Below the pieces are notes generated by a model. It was given only the letters and a program-made list of their open reading frames with translations. It did not search any database and was not told the DNA's origin. DNA of 64,000 bases from Streptomyces sp. CCM_MD2014 (GTDB lineage Bacteria > Actinomycetota > Actinomycetes > Streptomycetales > Streptomycetaceae), in assembly GCF_000772045.1 (NCBI RefSeq), contig NZ_CP009754.1:2108001-2172000 (forward strand), in the 5' to 3' direction. A program made the position numbers and the translations under genes. Below, in pieces: positions 26,309-34,476 of this stretch; the stretch's first letter is position 1; each line of letters begins with the position of its first letter.

Positions 26309-27376
26309 TCAGCGCGCGGTCTGCGTGTGGACGTACTCCACGAGGCGGGTCAGCGCGTCCGGGTCGGTGGTCGGCAGGACGCCGTGGCCGAGGTTGAAGA
26401 CGTGGCCCTCCAGGTCCGCCGCCGCGTCCAGGATCTCGCGCGTCTTGCTCTCGACCGCCTCCCGGCCGGCGAAGAGGACGGCCGGGTCCAGGTTGCCCTG
26501 GAGCGCCTTGCCGGGGCCGACTCGGCGGGCCGCCTCGTCCAGCGGGACGCGCCAGTCGACGCCGACGACGTCCGCGCCCGCCTCGCCGAGGAGGCCGAGC
26601 AGCTCGCCGGTGCCGACACCGAAGTGGATGCGCGGCACGCCGTACCGGGAGACGGCGTCGAAGACCTTGCGGGAGGCGGGCAGCACCGAGCGGCGGTAGT
26701 CCGCCGGGGACAGGGCGCCGACCCAGGAGTCGAAGAGCTGGACCGCGCTCGCGCCCGCCTCGATCTGGACCTCGAGGAACGCGGCCGTGATGCCGGCGAG
26801 CCGGTCCAGGAGGTCGGCCCACAGCTGCGGGTCGCCGTACATCAGGGCCTTGGTGTGCTCGTGGTTGCGGGACGGGCCGCCCTCCACGAGATAGCTGGCG
26901 AGAGTGAACGGCGCGCCGGCGAAGCCGATCAGCGGGGTGGCGCCGAGCTCGCGGGTGAGCAGACCGAAGGCCTCGGTGACGTAGGTGACGTCCTCGGGGG
27001 TGAGGTCGCGCAGCCGCGCCAGGTCCGCGCGGGTGCGGATCGGGTCGGCGATGACCGGGCCGACGCCTGGCTTGATGTCGAGGTCGATGCCGATGGCCTT
27101 GAGCGGGACCACGATGTCGCTGAAGTAGATCGCCGCGTCCACGCCGTGCCGGCGCACGGGCTGGAGGGTGATCTCGGCGACCAGTTCCGGCCGCATGCAG
27201 GACTCGAGCATCGGGATGCCCTCGCGCACCTTCAGGTACTCCGGCAGCGAGCGCCCGGCCTGCCGCATGAACCACACGGGCGTGTGCGGCACCGGCTCAC
27301 GCCTGCACGCCTTGAGGAACGCGGAGTCGTACGTGGCGGTCGGCGGCTGGCCCGCGGGGCTCTGGTTGGCACTCAC
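26309..27376 (-). CDS. hemE: Uroporphyrinogen decarboxylase
   Basis: 355 aa enzyme that removes four acetate carboxyls from uroporphyrinogen III to give coproporphyrinogen III, upstream of hemG and hemQ in heme synthesis. The two UroD signatures are visible: [15 protein letters not shown] near residue 30 and [17 protein letters not shown] near residue 137, with the catalytic-site Asp in [10 protein letters not shown] and the C-terminal [13 protein letters not shown]. The GTG at 27376 was chosen because the conserved family start follows it; a GAGACT hexamer 7 nt upstream with no ribosome site suggests a leaderless transcript. Longer in-frame starts upstream are Arg/Gly-rich junk. Confidence 0.95.
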   Translation of the reverse strand: MSANQSPAGQPPTATYDSAFLKACRREPVPHTPVWFMRQAGRSLPEYLKVREGIPMLESCMRPELVAEITLQPVRRHGVDAAIYFSDIVVPLKAIGIDLDIKPGVGPVIADPIRTRADLARLRDLTPEDVTYVTEAFGLLTRELGATPLIGFAGAPFTLASYLVEGGPSRNHEHTKALMYGDPQLWADLLDRLAGITAAFLEVQIEAGASAVQLFDSWVGALSPADYRRSVLPASRKVFDAVSRYGVPRIHFGVGTGELLGLLGEAGADVVGVDWRVPLDEAARRVGPGKALQGNLDPAVLFAGREAVESKTREILDAAADLEGHVFNLGHGVLPTTDPDALTRLVEYVHTQTAR

Positions 27377-27514
27377 ACCGGCAAGTCTCGCACGACCCCG
27401 CAGCGGCACCGGACCACGGGTGGGGCGGCTCCCGCGCGCCCCCGCGAGGCCGCGTGATCCGGACATCGCGCCCGCACGCGGGTGTCCCTCCCTGCACCGG
27501 GCCGCCGTTCCGCT

Positions 27515-27520
27515 TAATGT
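27515..27520 (+). promoter_or_regulatory. Putative -10 box of a leaderless promoter
   Basis: TAATGT ends 7 nt before the ATG of the DUF3000 gene; no ribosome site is present. Confidence 0.5.
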
Positions 27521-27527
27521 TCCCCGC

Positions 27528-28271
27528 ATGGCTGCGGCTCAGGGACGACTGTCGGACGGCGCTGGCGGAATGGACGACGCGAAGGGGACCGAGGAAGAGG
27601 CCCGGCACAAAGGGAATCACAACGGAAGTAACGGAAGCAGCGGGAGCAACGGAGGCACCGGTGGTGCCGTGCCCGGCGGGAGTACGGTGCCGCCCGCCTT
27701 CACGGCCGCCGTGGAGGCACTGCGGGCCGCTCGGCTGCGGCCGCAGATCGAGGTGGAGGCCACCCGCGCCCCGCAGCGGCTCGCCCCGCACGCCTACGCG
27801 CTCGAGGCCGCGGTCGTCGACGGCGACGAGGAGCTGGCGGACGGGCGGCTGGTGCTGCTGCACGAACCGGCCGGCCACGAGGCCTGGCACGGGACCTTCC
27901 GGCTGGTGACGCTGGTGCGGGCCGAGCTGGAACCGGAGATGGCGGCGGACCCGCTGCTGCCGGACGTGTGCTGGTCCTGGCTGACCGGCGCGCTCCAGGC
28001 GCGCGGGCTGACGTACGGAGAACCCAGCGGCACGGTCACGCGTGCGAGTTCCCACTACTTCGGAGGGCTCTCGGCCCGGCCGTCCGCCTCGCAGATCGAG
28101 ATCCGTGCGTCCTGGACGCCGCGCGAGTCCCTGGGCGGCGTCCCGGACACCGCGGCGCACCTCTCCTCCTGGTGCGACCTGCTGGCCCAGGTCGCGGGCC
28201 TGCCGCCGGCCGCGCCGGGCGACGCCTCCGTCGTGACGCTGCCGCAGCGGCGCGGCCCGCAGTCGCGCTGA
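27528..28271 (+). CDS. DUF3000 family protein
   Basis: 247 aa conserved actinobacterial protein of unknown function. The first 55 residues are disordered and contain a Gly/Asn/Ser low-complexity stretch ([16 protein letters not shown]). The DUF3000 domain begins at [23 protein letters not shown] and includes [42 protein letters not shown] and the closing [17 protein letters not shown]. Divergent from hemE. The start at 27528 fits a leaderless promoter; an internal ATG at 27570 is the alternative and would remove 14 residues. It sits directly upstream of whiI, as in other Streptomyces. Confidence 0.85.
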   Translation: MAAAQGRLSDGAGGMDDAKGTEEEARHKGNHNGSNGSSGSNGGTGGAVPGGSTVPPAFTAAVEALRAARLRPQIEVEATRAPQRLAPHAYALEAAVVDGDEELADGRLVLLHEPAGHEAWHGTFRLVTLVRAELEPEMAADPLLPDVCWSWLTGALQARGLTYGEPSGTVTRASSHYFGGLSARPSASQIEIRASWTPRESLGGVPDTAAHLSSWCDLLAQVAGLPPAAPGDASVVTLPQRRGPQSR

Positions 28272-28332
28272 TCCCGCCAGCCGTCGTTCTTGTTTCCGGG
28301 CGTGGGGTCAGCATGCCCGGAGGAGGTTCCGT

Positions 28333-28376
28333 CACTTTGTCGACACGACCACTTTCGGGCTCGTATCGACAAAGTG
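28333..28376. repeat. Long inverted repeat upstream of whiI
   Basis: CACTTTGTCGA (28333-28343) is perfectly repeated in reverse at 28366-28376; with one mismatch each arm extends inward to 16 nt (ending ACGA/TCGT) around a 12-nt loop. It lies 61 nt after the DUF3000 stop and 185 nt before the whiI start. It could terminate DUF3000 transcription or be a binding site in the whiI control region. A second inverted repeat, GAATGATC (28395-28402) with GATCATTC (28446-28453), lies between it and the promoter. Confidence 0.7.
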
Positions 28377-28455
28377 TGAAACCGTTCGATCTTCGAATGA
28401 TCGACAGCGTGTCCGAATTGCTCGGATTGTTACTCACCAGATCGTGATCATTCTC

Positions 28456-28483
28456 TAAAGGCGGACGCCTTCGGTGCCGAAGA
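28456..28483 (+). promoter_or_regulatory. Sigma-WhiG-type promoter of whiI
   Basis: TAAA at 28456-28459, exactly 16 nt, then GCCGAAGA at 28476-28483. This fits the WhiG/FliA-class consensus TAAA-N16-GCCGATAA at 10 of 12 positions. whiI of S. coelicolor is known to depend on sigma-WhiG. Confidence 0.8.
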
Positions 28484-28560
28484 CGACTGTGACCTTGAAA
28501 GCACGGTTCGTCCCGGCTTCCCCCATGAGCCGGCCCCGTCCCCGCACCCCAGGAGGCCTG

Positions 28561-29223
28561 GTGTCCGTTCTCCTCGAGCAGCCTGCAAGCCTGGTCGCCT
28601 ACCGCCCGAACAAGCCGACCGCCATGGTGGTCGTGGCCGACCCGCGCGTCCGTTCCACCGTCACCCGCCACCTGTGGGCGCTCGGTGTGCGCGACGTCAT
28701 CGAGGCCTCGTCCGTCGCGGAGGCTCGTCCCCGCATCGGCAACCCCCGCGACATCTGCGTCGCCGACGTCCACCTCCCCGACGGCTCCGGCCTGACCCTG
28801 CTGTCGGAGACCCGCGCCGCGGGCTGGCCCAACGGGCTCGCCCTGTCCGCCGCCGACGACATCGGCGCCGTGCGCAACGCCCTCGCCGGCGGCGTCAAGG
28901 GCTACGTCGTCACCGGCACCCGTACCAACGTCGGGCTCCCCACCCGGCCGGGCGCCGCCCCCATCGGCGCCGCCGCCGCCCGTCTGCACCGCCGTCCCCC
29001 GGGCGCCCCGAGCCACCCGGGCGGCTACCGCGAGCTCTCCGGCCGCGAGGTGGAGGTGCTGCGCCTGGTCGCCGAGGGCCAGTCGAACAAGGCGATCGGC
29101 GTCTCGATGGGCCTGTCCGCCCTCACCGTCAAGAGCCACCTGGCCCGCATCGCCCGCAAGCTCGGCACCGGCGACCGCGCCGGGATGGTCGCGGTGGCCC
29201 TGCGCACGGGGATCATCCACTGA
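28561..29223 (+). CDS. whiI: Atypical response regulator WhiI (sporulation)
   Basis: 220 aa NarL/LuxR-type regulator required late in sporulation of aerial hyphae; the S. coelicolor protein works with BldM. The receiver domain (residues about 21-145) has D27 and a potential phospho-acceptor D69 (VADVHLPDG), but the acidic pair at the start is reduced to one Asp and the conserved Lys after beta-5 is replaced (KGYVVTGT), so normal phosphorylation is unlikely. A Pro-rich linker leads to the helix-turn-helix YRELSGREVEVLRLVAEGQSNKAIG ... LTVKSHLARIARKL. GTG at 28561 is supported by a perfect AGGAGG; an upstream in-frame GTG at 28474 would place the start inside the WhiG promoter. Identity is from sequence and gene context. 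Confidence 0.88.
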   Translation: MSVLLEQPASLVAYRPNKPTAMVVVADPRVRSTVTRHLWALGVRDVIEASSVAEARPRIGNPRDICVADVHLPDGSGLTLLSETRAAGWPNGLALSAADDIGAVRNALAGGVKGYVVTGTRTNVGLPTRPGAAPIGAAAARLHRRPPGAPSHPGGYRELSGREVEVLRLVAEGQSNKAIGVSMGLSALTVKSHLARIARKLGTGDRAGMVAVALRTGIIH

Positions 29224-29320
29224 CCGCCCCGATCTCCCCGCTCCCCGCTTCCGCCCCGCTCCCCCGACGACGCCCCCGTGAAGCCGATCTTTCACTGACC
29301 TGACTGGTTTACGACCCCCC

Positions 29321-29356
29321 GGCGCCCGCCGACGGAACGTTCCGTCGGCGGGCGCC
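29321..29356. terminator. 36-bp perfect palindrome, probable terminator after whiI
   Basis: Arms of 18 nt (29321-29338 and 29339-29356) are perfectly complementary with no spacer, centred on GAACGTTC. It lies 98 nt after the whiI stop and 26 nt before the RNase D start, so it may terminate whiI transcription or be an operator. Confidence 0.65.
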
Positions 29357-29369
29357 GTCGATCCACCGA

Positions 29370-29375
29370 TACCCT
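29370..29375 (+). promoter_or_regulatory. Putative -10 box of a leaderless promoter
   Basis: TACCCT (TAnnnT) ends 6 nt before the GTG of the RNase D gene, which lacks a ribosome site. Confidence 0.45.
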
Positions 29376-29381
29376 TGACAG

Positions 29382-30668
29382 GTGACCGACGCCCACGAAA
29401 CCGCAGCAGACCGTTCACTGCGAACCACCGGAGGCGCCCCTCCGGACGACGCCGGATCTTCTGTGAGCCGGGCGCCGATCCCCTTGCTCGAACCACGCGA
29501 GGGCATTCCGCCGGTGATCGCCGACGCGGAGACCCTCGCCGAGGTGACCGCCGCCTTCGCCGCCGGGAGCGGCCCCGTCGCCGTCGACGCCGAGCGCGCC
29601 TCCGGGTACCGCTACGGGCAGCGCGCGTACCTGGTGCAGCTGCGCCGCGAGGGCGCGGGGACGGCGCTGATCGACCCGGTGGCCTGCCCGGACCTGTCCG
29701 GCCTCGGCGCGGCGATCGCCGACGCCGAGTGGGTACTGCACGCGGCCACCCAGGACCTGCCGTGCCTGCGGGAAATAGGGATGGTGCCCACCCGCCTCTT
29801 CGACACCGAGCTGGCCGGGCGGCTGGCCGGGTTCCCGCGCGTCGGCCTGGGCGCGATGGTGGAGAACGTCCTGGGCTTCGTCCTGGAGAAGGGCCACTCG
29901 GCCGTCGACTGGTCGACGCGCCCGCTGCCCGAGCCGTGGCTGCGCTACGCCGCGCTCGACGTGGAGCTGCTGGTCGACCTGCGGGACGCGCTGGAGAAGG
30001 AGCTGGACCGGCAGGGCAAGCTGGAGTGGGCCCGGCAGGAGTTCGACGCGATCGCGTCGGCCCCGCCGCCCGAGCCGCGCAAGGATCCGTGGCGCCGTAC
30101 GTCCGGCATGCACAAGGTGCGCAGGCGCCGGCAGCTCGCCGTGGTGCGGGAGCTGTGGCAGGCCCGGGACCGGATCGCGCAGCGCCGGGACGTCTCCCCC
30201 GGCAAGGTGCTCGGTGATGCGGCCATCGTCGAAGCCGCGCTCGCCCTGCCGCCCAACGCACACGCGCTGGCCGCGCTGAACGGGTTCGGGCGGGTCAACC
30301 GCCGGCAGCTGGAGCAGTGGCAGTCGTCGGTCGACCGGGCCAGGGCGCTGTCCGAGTCGCAGCTGCCGCAGCCCGGCCAGCCGGTGACGGGCCCCCCGCC
30401 GCCGCGGGCCTGGGCCGACAAGGACCCGGCGGCCGCGGCCCGGCTGACCGCGGCACGTGCGGGAGTGACGGCGCTGGCCGAGGTGCTGAACATGCCCCAG
30501 GAGAACCTGATCACGCCGGACACCGTGCGCCGGGTCTGCTGGCAGCCGCCCGCGACGATCGACGCCGAGTCGGTGAGCGCGGCCCTCGCCGGACACGGGG
30601 CCCGTCCCTGGCAGGTGGAGCAGGTGACGCCGGTCCTGGTGGCGGCGCTGAGCGGGGAGGCGTCGTAG
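29382..30668 (+). CDS. rnd: Ribonuclease D
   Basis: 428 aa 3'-5' exoribonuclease used in tRNA 3'-end maturation and RNA decay. The DEDDy exonuclease domain (about residues 45-215) shows the metal ligands VAVDAERA (D-x-E), HAATQDLPCL (Asp) and LRYAALDVELL (Tyr-x3-Asp). An HRDC domain follows (KDPWRRTSGMHKVRRRRQLAVVRELWQARD..., residues 225-305), and a C-terminal HRDC-like half completes the usual three-domain layout. The N-terminal 35 residues are disordered. Located after whiI as in other Streptomyces. Confidence 0.92.
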   Translation: MTDAHETAADRSLRTTGGAPPDDAGSSVSRAPIPLLEPREGIPPVIADAETLAEVTAAFAAGSGPVAVDAERASGYRYGQRAYLVQLRREGAGTALIDPVACPDLSGLGAAIADAEWVLHAATQDLPCLREIGMVPTRLFDTELAGRLAGFPRVGLGAMVENVLGFVLEKGHSAVDWSTRPLPEPWLRYAALDVELLVDLRDALEKELDRQGKLEWARQEFDAIASAPPPEPRKDPWRRTSGMHKVRRRRQLAVVRELWQARDRIAQRRDVSPGKVLGDAAIVEAALALPPNAHALAALNGFGRVNRRQLEQWQSSVDRARALSESQLPQPGQPVTGPPPPRAWADKDPAAAARLTAARAGVTALAEVLNMPQENLITPDTVRRVCWQPPATIDAESVSAALAGHGARPWQVEQVTPVLVAALSGEAS

Positions 30669-30686
30669 TCGGCGCGCGACGACGGA

Positions 30687-30884
30687 TTCCGGCCGGATCC
30701 CGGAGGGGACACCCTTCCGGCCGGATCCCGGAGGGGACACCCGGCCTGACCCCGGAGCGGACGTCCGGGCGGACCGGCCTGATCCCGGAGCGGACGTCCG
30801 GGCGGACCGGCCTGATCCCGGAGCGGACGTCCGGGCGGATCCCCGAGCGGACCCGGCCTGATCCCGGAGCGAGCGTCCGGCCGG
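30687..30884. repeat. Two adjacent tandem repeats, 28 bp x2 and 33 bp x3 plus remnants
   Basis: In the 393-nt gap between rnd and the thiolase gene, two identical 28-bp units (30687-30714, 30715-30742) are followed without a break by three 33-bp units beginning at 30743, 30776 and 30809, almost identical, and then a decayed copy to about 30884. All units share a CCCGGAG-GGAC core. 33 bp is 11 codons and would encode a repeating peptide in any frame, but no start or gene context supports coding. There are no spacers, so this is not CRISPR. Confidence 0.8.
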
Positions 30885-30996
30885 TCGCCCGACCGGACGT
30901 GCCTGAGTGGTGCTCCGCTGGTGTGACGGACGGTGTGACCTTCGCCGCTCCCGCCGGGGGGACTGGGCAGCTACGTTACCCACAAGTAGCATGGGG

Positions 30997-31012
30997 CTGA
31001 GCGCGCGCTCAG
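30997..31012. promoter_or_regulatory. 16-bp perfect palindrome, candidate operator of fadAB
   Basis: CTGAGCGCGCGCTCAG is fully self-complementary and ends 49 nt before the thiolase start. Its length and position suit a TetR-family dimer such as a fatty-acid-responsive repressor, but the regulator is not in the window. Confidence 0.5.
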
Positions 31013-31061
31013 TGCATGCGTGCCGCAGCAGTGCCATCCCGCACCCTGGAGGAGAGCCATC

Positions 31062-32279
31062 GTGCCTCGTACCGTCAGGGACGTCGTCTTCGTCGACGGC
31101 GTCCGCACCCCGTTCGGCAAGGCGGGCCCGAAGGGCATCTACCACGAGACCCGCGCCGACGACCTGGTCGTGAAGGCGATCCGGGAGCTGCTGCGCCGCA
31201 ACCCCGGTCTCGACCCCAAGAAGATCGACGAGGTCGCCGTCGCCGCGACCACTCAGATCGGCGACCAGGGCCTGACCATCGGCCGCACCGCCGGCATCCT
31301 GGCGGGCCTGCCCACCTCGGTCCCGGGCTACTCCATCGACCGCATGTGCGCGGGCGCCCTGACCGCCGTCACCACGGTGGCCGGCTCGGTCGCGTTCGGG
31401 GCGTACGACGTCGCCATCGCGGGCGGTGTCGAGCACATGGGCCGCCACCCGATGGGCGAGGGCGTCGACCCGAACCCGCGGTTCGTCAGCGAGAAGCTGG
31501 TCGACGAGTCCGCCCTGTTCATGGGCATGACGGCGGAGAACCTGCACGACCGCTACCCGTCGATCACCAAGCAGCGCGCCGACGAGTACGCCGTGCGCTC
31601 GCAGGAGAAGGCCGCCAAGGCGTACGCCAACGGCCAGATCCAGGCCGACCTGGTGCCGATCTCGGTGCGCCGCACCAACGAGGAGGCCGGCGAGACGGGC
31701 TGGGGCCTGGTCACGGCCGACGAGCCGATGCGCCCCGGCACCACGCTGGAGAACCTGGCCGGCCTGAAGACGCCGTTCCGCGTGCACGGCCGGGTCACCG
31801 CGGGCAACGCGGCCGGTCTGAACGACGGCGCGACCGCCTCCCTGATCGCGAGCGAGGACTTCGCCCGCGAGAACGACCTGCCGGTCAAGATGCGCCTTGT
31901 CTCCTACGCCTTCGCGGGCGTCGAGCCGGAGGTCATGGGCTACGGCCCGATCCCGGCCACGGAGAAGGCCCTGGCCCAGGCCGGGCTGTCGATCTCCGAC
32001 ATCGGCCTGTTCGAGATCAACGAGGCCTTCGCCGTCCAGGTCCTCGCGTTCCTGGAGCACTACGGCATCGCCGATGACGACGCCCGCGTCAACCAGTACG
32101 GCGGCGCCATCGCCTTCGGCCACCCGCTGGCCTCCTCCGGCGTCCGCCTGATGACGCAGCTGGCCCGCCAGTTCGAGGAGCAGCCGAACGTCCGCTACGG
32201 CCTGACCACCATGTGCGTCGGCTTCGGCATGGGCGCGACGGTCATCTGGGAGAACCCGCACTTCGAGGGGGACAAGTGA
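31062..32279 (+). CDS. fadA: Acetyl-CoA C-acyltransferase (3-ketoacyl-CoA thiolase)
   Basis: 405 aa thiolase of the beta-oxidation type, cleaving 3-ketoacyl-CoA to acetyl-CoA and a shortened acyl-CoA. The nucleophile is C96 in SIDRMCAGAL, with the catalytic H354 in AFGHPLASSG and the second Cys C385 in TTMCVGFGMG. N-terminal VVFVDGVRTPFGKAG is the family start. The GTG at 31062 follows GGAGGAG at good spacing; an in-frame start at 31020 is rejected. Its TGA overlaps the GTG of fadB (GTGA), so the two subunits of the fatty acid oxidation complex are translationally coupled. This order (thiolase first) is normal in Streptomyces. Confidence 0.93.
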   Translation: MPRTVRDVVFVDGVRTPFGKAGPKGIYHETRADDLVVKAIRELLRRNPGLDPKKIDEVAVAATTQIGDQGLTIGRTAGILAGLPTSVPGYSIDRMCAGALTAVTTVAGSVAFGAYDVAIAGGVEHMGRHPMGEGVDPNPRFVSEKLVDESALFMGMTAENLHDRYPSITKQRADEYAVRSQEKAAKAYANGQIQADLVPISVRRTNEEAGETGWGLVTADEPMRPGTTLENLAGLKTPFRVHGRVTAGNAAGLNDGATASLIASEDFARENDLPVKMRLVSYAFAGVEPEVMGYGPIPATEKALAQAGLSISDIGLFEINEAFAVQVLAFLEHYGIADDDARVNQYGGAIAFGHPLASSGVRLMTQLARQFEEQPNVRYGLTTMCVGFGMGATVIWENPHFEGDK

Positions 32280-34405
32280 GCACCACCGCAGAGCTGCTGA
32301 AGGGTGCGGCCGAGCTGTTCCCCGGCGAGGTCGTCACGAGCGCCCACGTGCGCCACTTCGACCTCCCCCTGGGAGCCGGCCGCTTCGCCCTCATCACCCT
32401 GGACAACGGCCACGACCACACCAAGCCGACCACGCTCGGCCCGCAGTCGCTGGCGAACATCGACGCCGCCCTCGACCAGGTCGAGAAGGAGGCCGCGGAC
32501 GGCGACATCGTCGGCGTCGGCGTCACCGGCAAGCCGTTCATCTTCGCGGTCGGCGCCGACCTCAAGGGCGTCGAGCTGCTCAAGCGGCACGAGGACGCGC
32601 TGGCCATCGGCAAGGGCGGCCACGACGTCCTCAAGCGCCTGGCGAACCTCGCGGTGCCGTCCTTCGCGTACTACAACGGCGCCTCCATGGGCGGCGGCGT
32701 GGAGATCGGCCTGCACTGCACCTACCGCACGGTGTCGGCGGCCCTCCCGGCCTTCTCCCTCCCCGAGGTCTTCCTCGGCCTGGTCCCCGGCTGGGGCGGC
32801 TGCACCCTGCTGCCGAACCTGATCGGCGCCGACAAGGCCGTCTCGGTCATCATCGAGAACAGCCTCAACCAGAACAAGCAGCTCAAGGGCAAGCAGGTCT
32901 TCGAGCTCGGCATCGCCGACGCGATCTTCGAGGGCGCGGACTTCCTGGAGCAGTCGCTGCTGTGGACGGCGTCCGTCCTCAAGGGCGAGATCACCGTCGA
33001 GCGTCCGCTGATCGACCGCGGCGAGGCCTGGGACCAGGCCGTCGCCAGGGGCCGCTTCATCGCCGACGGCAAGGTGCACGGCGCCGCCCCGGCCGCCTAC
33101 CGCGCCCTGGACATCATCGCCGCCGCCAAGAACGGCGACCTCCAGCAGGGCTACGACGCCGAGGACCAGGCCCTCGCCGACCTCATCATGGGCGGCGAAC
33201 TGCGCTCCGGCATCTACGCCTTCAACCTGGTGCAGAAGCGCGGCAAGCGCCCCGCGGGCGCCCCGGACAAGTCGCTGGCCCGCCCGGTGACGAAGGTGGG
33301 CGTGGTGGGCGCCGGCCTGATGGCCAGCCAGCTCGCGCTGCTCTTCCTGCGCCGCCTGGAGGTCCCGGTCGTCCTCACGGACATCGACCAGGAGCGCGTC
33401 GACAAGGGTGTGGGCTACGTCCACGCCGAGATCGACAAGCTGCTCGGCAAGGGCCGCATCAACCAGGACAAGGCGAACCGCCTCAAGGCCCTGGTCACCG
33501 GTGTCCTGGACAAGGCCGAGGGTTTCGCGGACGCGGACTTCATCATCGAGGCCGTGTTCGAGGAGATGGGCGTCAAGCAGAAGGTGTTCGCGGAGGTCGA
33601 GGCGGTCGCCCCGGCGCACGCCATCCTCGCCACGAACACCTCCTCCCTCTCCGTCTCGGAGATGGCGTCGAAGCTGAAGCACCCCGAGCGGGTCGTCGGC
33701 TTCCACTTCTTCAACCCGGTCGCGATCCTCCCGCTGCTGGAGATCGTCCGCGGCGAGCAGACCGACGACGCCTCGCTGGCCACGGCGTTCGGCGTCGCCA
33801 AGAAGCTGAAGAAGACCGCGGTCCTGGTCAAGGACGCCCCGGCGTTCGTCGTGAACCGCATCCTGACCCGCTTCATGGGCGAGATCCAGAACGTCATCGA
33901 CGAGGGCACGCCGGTCGCGGTGGCGGAGAAGGCGGTCGAGCCGCTCGGCCTGCCGATGTCCCCGCTGGTCCTCCTCGAGCTGGTCGGCCCGGCCATCGGC
34001 CTGCACGTCTCGGAGACCCTCAACCGGGCCTTCCCGGAGCGCTTCACGGTCTCCCCGAACCTGAAGGCCGTCGTCGAGGCGGGCAAGCGCGGTTTCTACG
34101 TCTACGACAGCGGCAAGCCCGAGCTGGACCCGGAGGTCGCCGCGCTGCTGAAGCAGGGCGACACCGTCCTCACCGAGGACCAGGTCCGCGACCGCGTCCT
34201 GGACGCGGTGGCCCAGGAGATCGGCCTGATGCTCGACGAGGGCGTCGTCGCCGAGGCCCAGGACATCGACCTCTGCCTGATCACCGGCGCCGGCTGGCCC
34301 TTCCACCTGGGCGGCATCACGCCGTACCTGGACCGCGAGGGCGTCGCCGAGCGGGTGAACGGGAAGCGGTTCCTGGCGCAGGGCGTGGCCAGCGTTCCGG
34401 CGTAG
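32276..34405 (+). CDS. fadB: Bifunctional enoyl-CoA hydratase / 3-hydroxyacyl-CoA dehydrogenase
   Basis: 709 aa alpha subunit of the beta-oxidation complex. Residues about 1-290 are a crotonase-fold enoyl-CoA hydratase, with oxyanion residues in FAVGADLKG and YYNGASMGGGVEIGLH and catalytic Glu in FSLPEVFLGLVPGWGG. The NAD-binding domain begins at KVGVVGAGLMASQLALLF (about residue 340), with the dehydrogenase signature HFFNPVAILPLLEIVRG and a C-terminal domain repeated twice (ending LCLITGAGWPFHLGGITPYLDREG). It hydrates trans-2-enoyl-CoA and oxidises the 3-hydroxyacyl-CoA, passing the product to FadA. It ends just before a strong terminator. Confidence 0.94.
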   Translation: MSTTAELLKGAAELFPGEVVTSAHVRHFDLPLGAGRFALITLDNGHDHTKPTTLGPQSLANIDAALDQVEKEAADGDIVGVGVTGKPFIFAVGADLKGVELLKRHEDALAIGKGGHDVLKRLANLAVPSFAYYNGASMGGGVEIGLHCTYRTVSAALPAFSLPEVFLGLVPGWGGCTLLPNLIGADKAVSVIIENSLNQNKQLKGKQVFELGIADAIFEGADFLEQSLLWTASVLKGEITVERPLIDRGEAWDQAVARGRFIADGKVHGAAPAAYRALDIIAAAKNGDLQQGYDAEDQALADLIMGGELRSGIYAFNLVQKRGKRPAGAPDKSLARPVTKVGVVGAGLMASQLALLFLRRLEVPVVLTDIDQERVDKGVGYVHAEIDKLLGKGRINQDKANRLKALVTGVLDKAEGFADADFIIEAVFEEMGVKQKVFAEVEAVAPAHAILATNTSSLSVSEMASKLKHPERVVGFHFFNPVAILPLLEIVRGEQTDDASLATAFGVAKKLKKTAVLVKDAPAFVVNRILTRFMGEIQNVIDEGTPVAVAEKAVEPLGLPMSPLVLLELVGPAIGLHVSETLNRAFPERFTVSPNLKAVVEAGKRGFYVYDSGKPELDPEVAALLKQGDTVLTEDQVRDRVLDAVAQEIGLMLDEGVVAEAQDIDLCLITGAGWPFHLGGITPYLDREGVAERVNGKRFLAQGVASVPA

Positions 34406-34423
34406 GCGCGCTGCTCGCAGCAT

Positions 34424-34458
34424 GAAAGTGGCCCCCGCCCGAGGCGGGGGCCACTTTC
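34424..34458. terminator. Bidirectional terminator between fadB and the glycopolymer operon
   Basis: A perfect 16-bp stem (34424-34439 with 34443-34458), capped by a 3-nt loop, flanked by GAAAG and CTTTC; serves fadB and the converging glycosyltransferase gene. Confidence 0.85.
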
Positions 34459-34476
34459 GCCTGCCGCGCGCCGGGT

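Noticed and set aside
30687..30884. CRISPR array
   Set aside because: Repeats are directly adjacent with no unique spacers and no cas genes are nearby.
29415..32261. 948-residue minus-strand frame over rnd and fadA
   Set aside because: Antisense to two well-supported genes. The repeated RTSAPGSGRSA peptide is the translated 33-bp DNA repeat.
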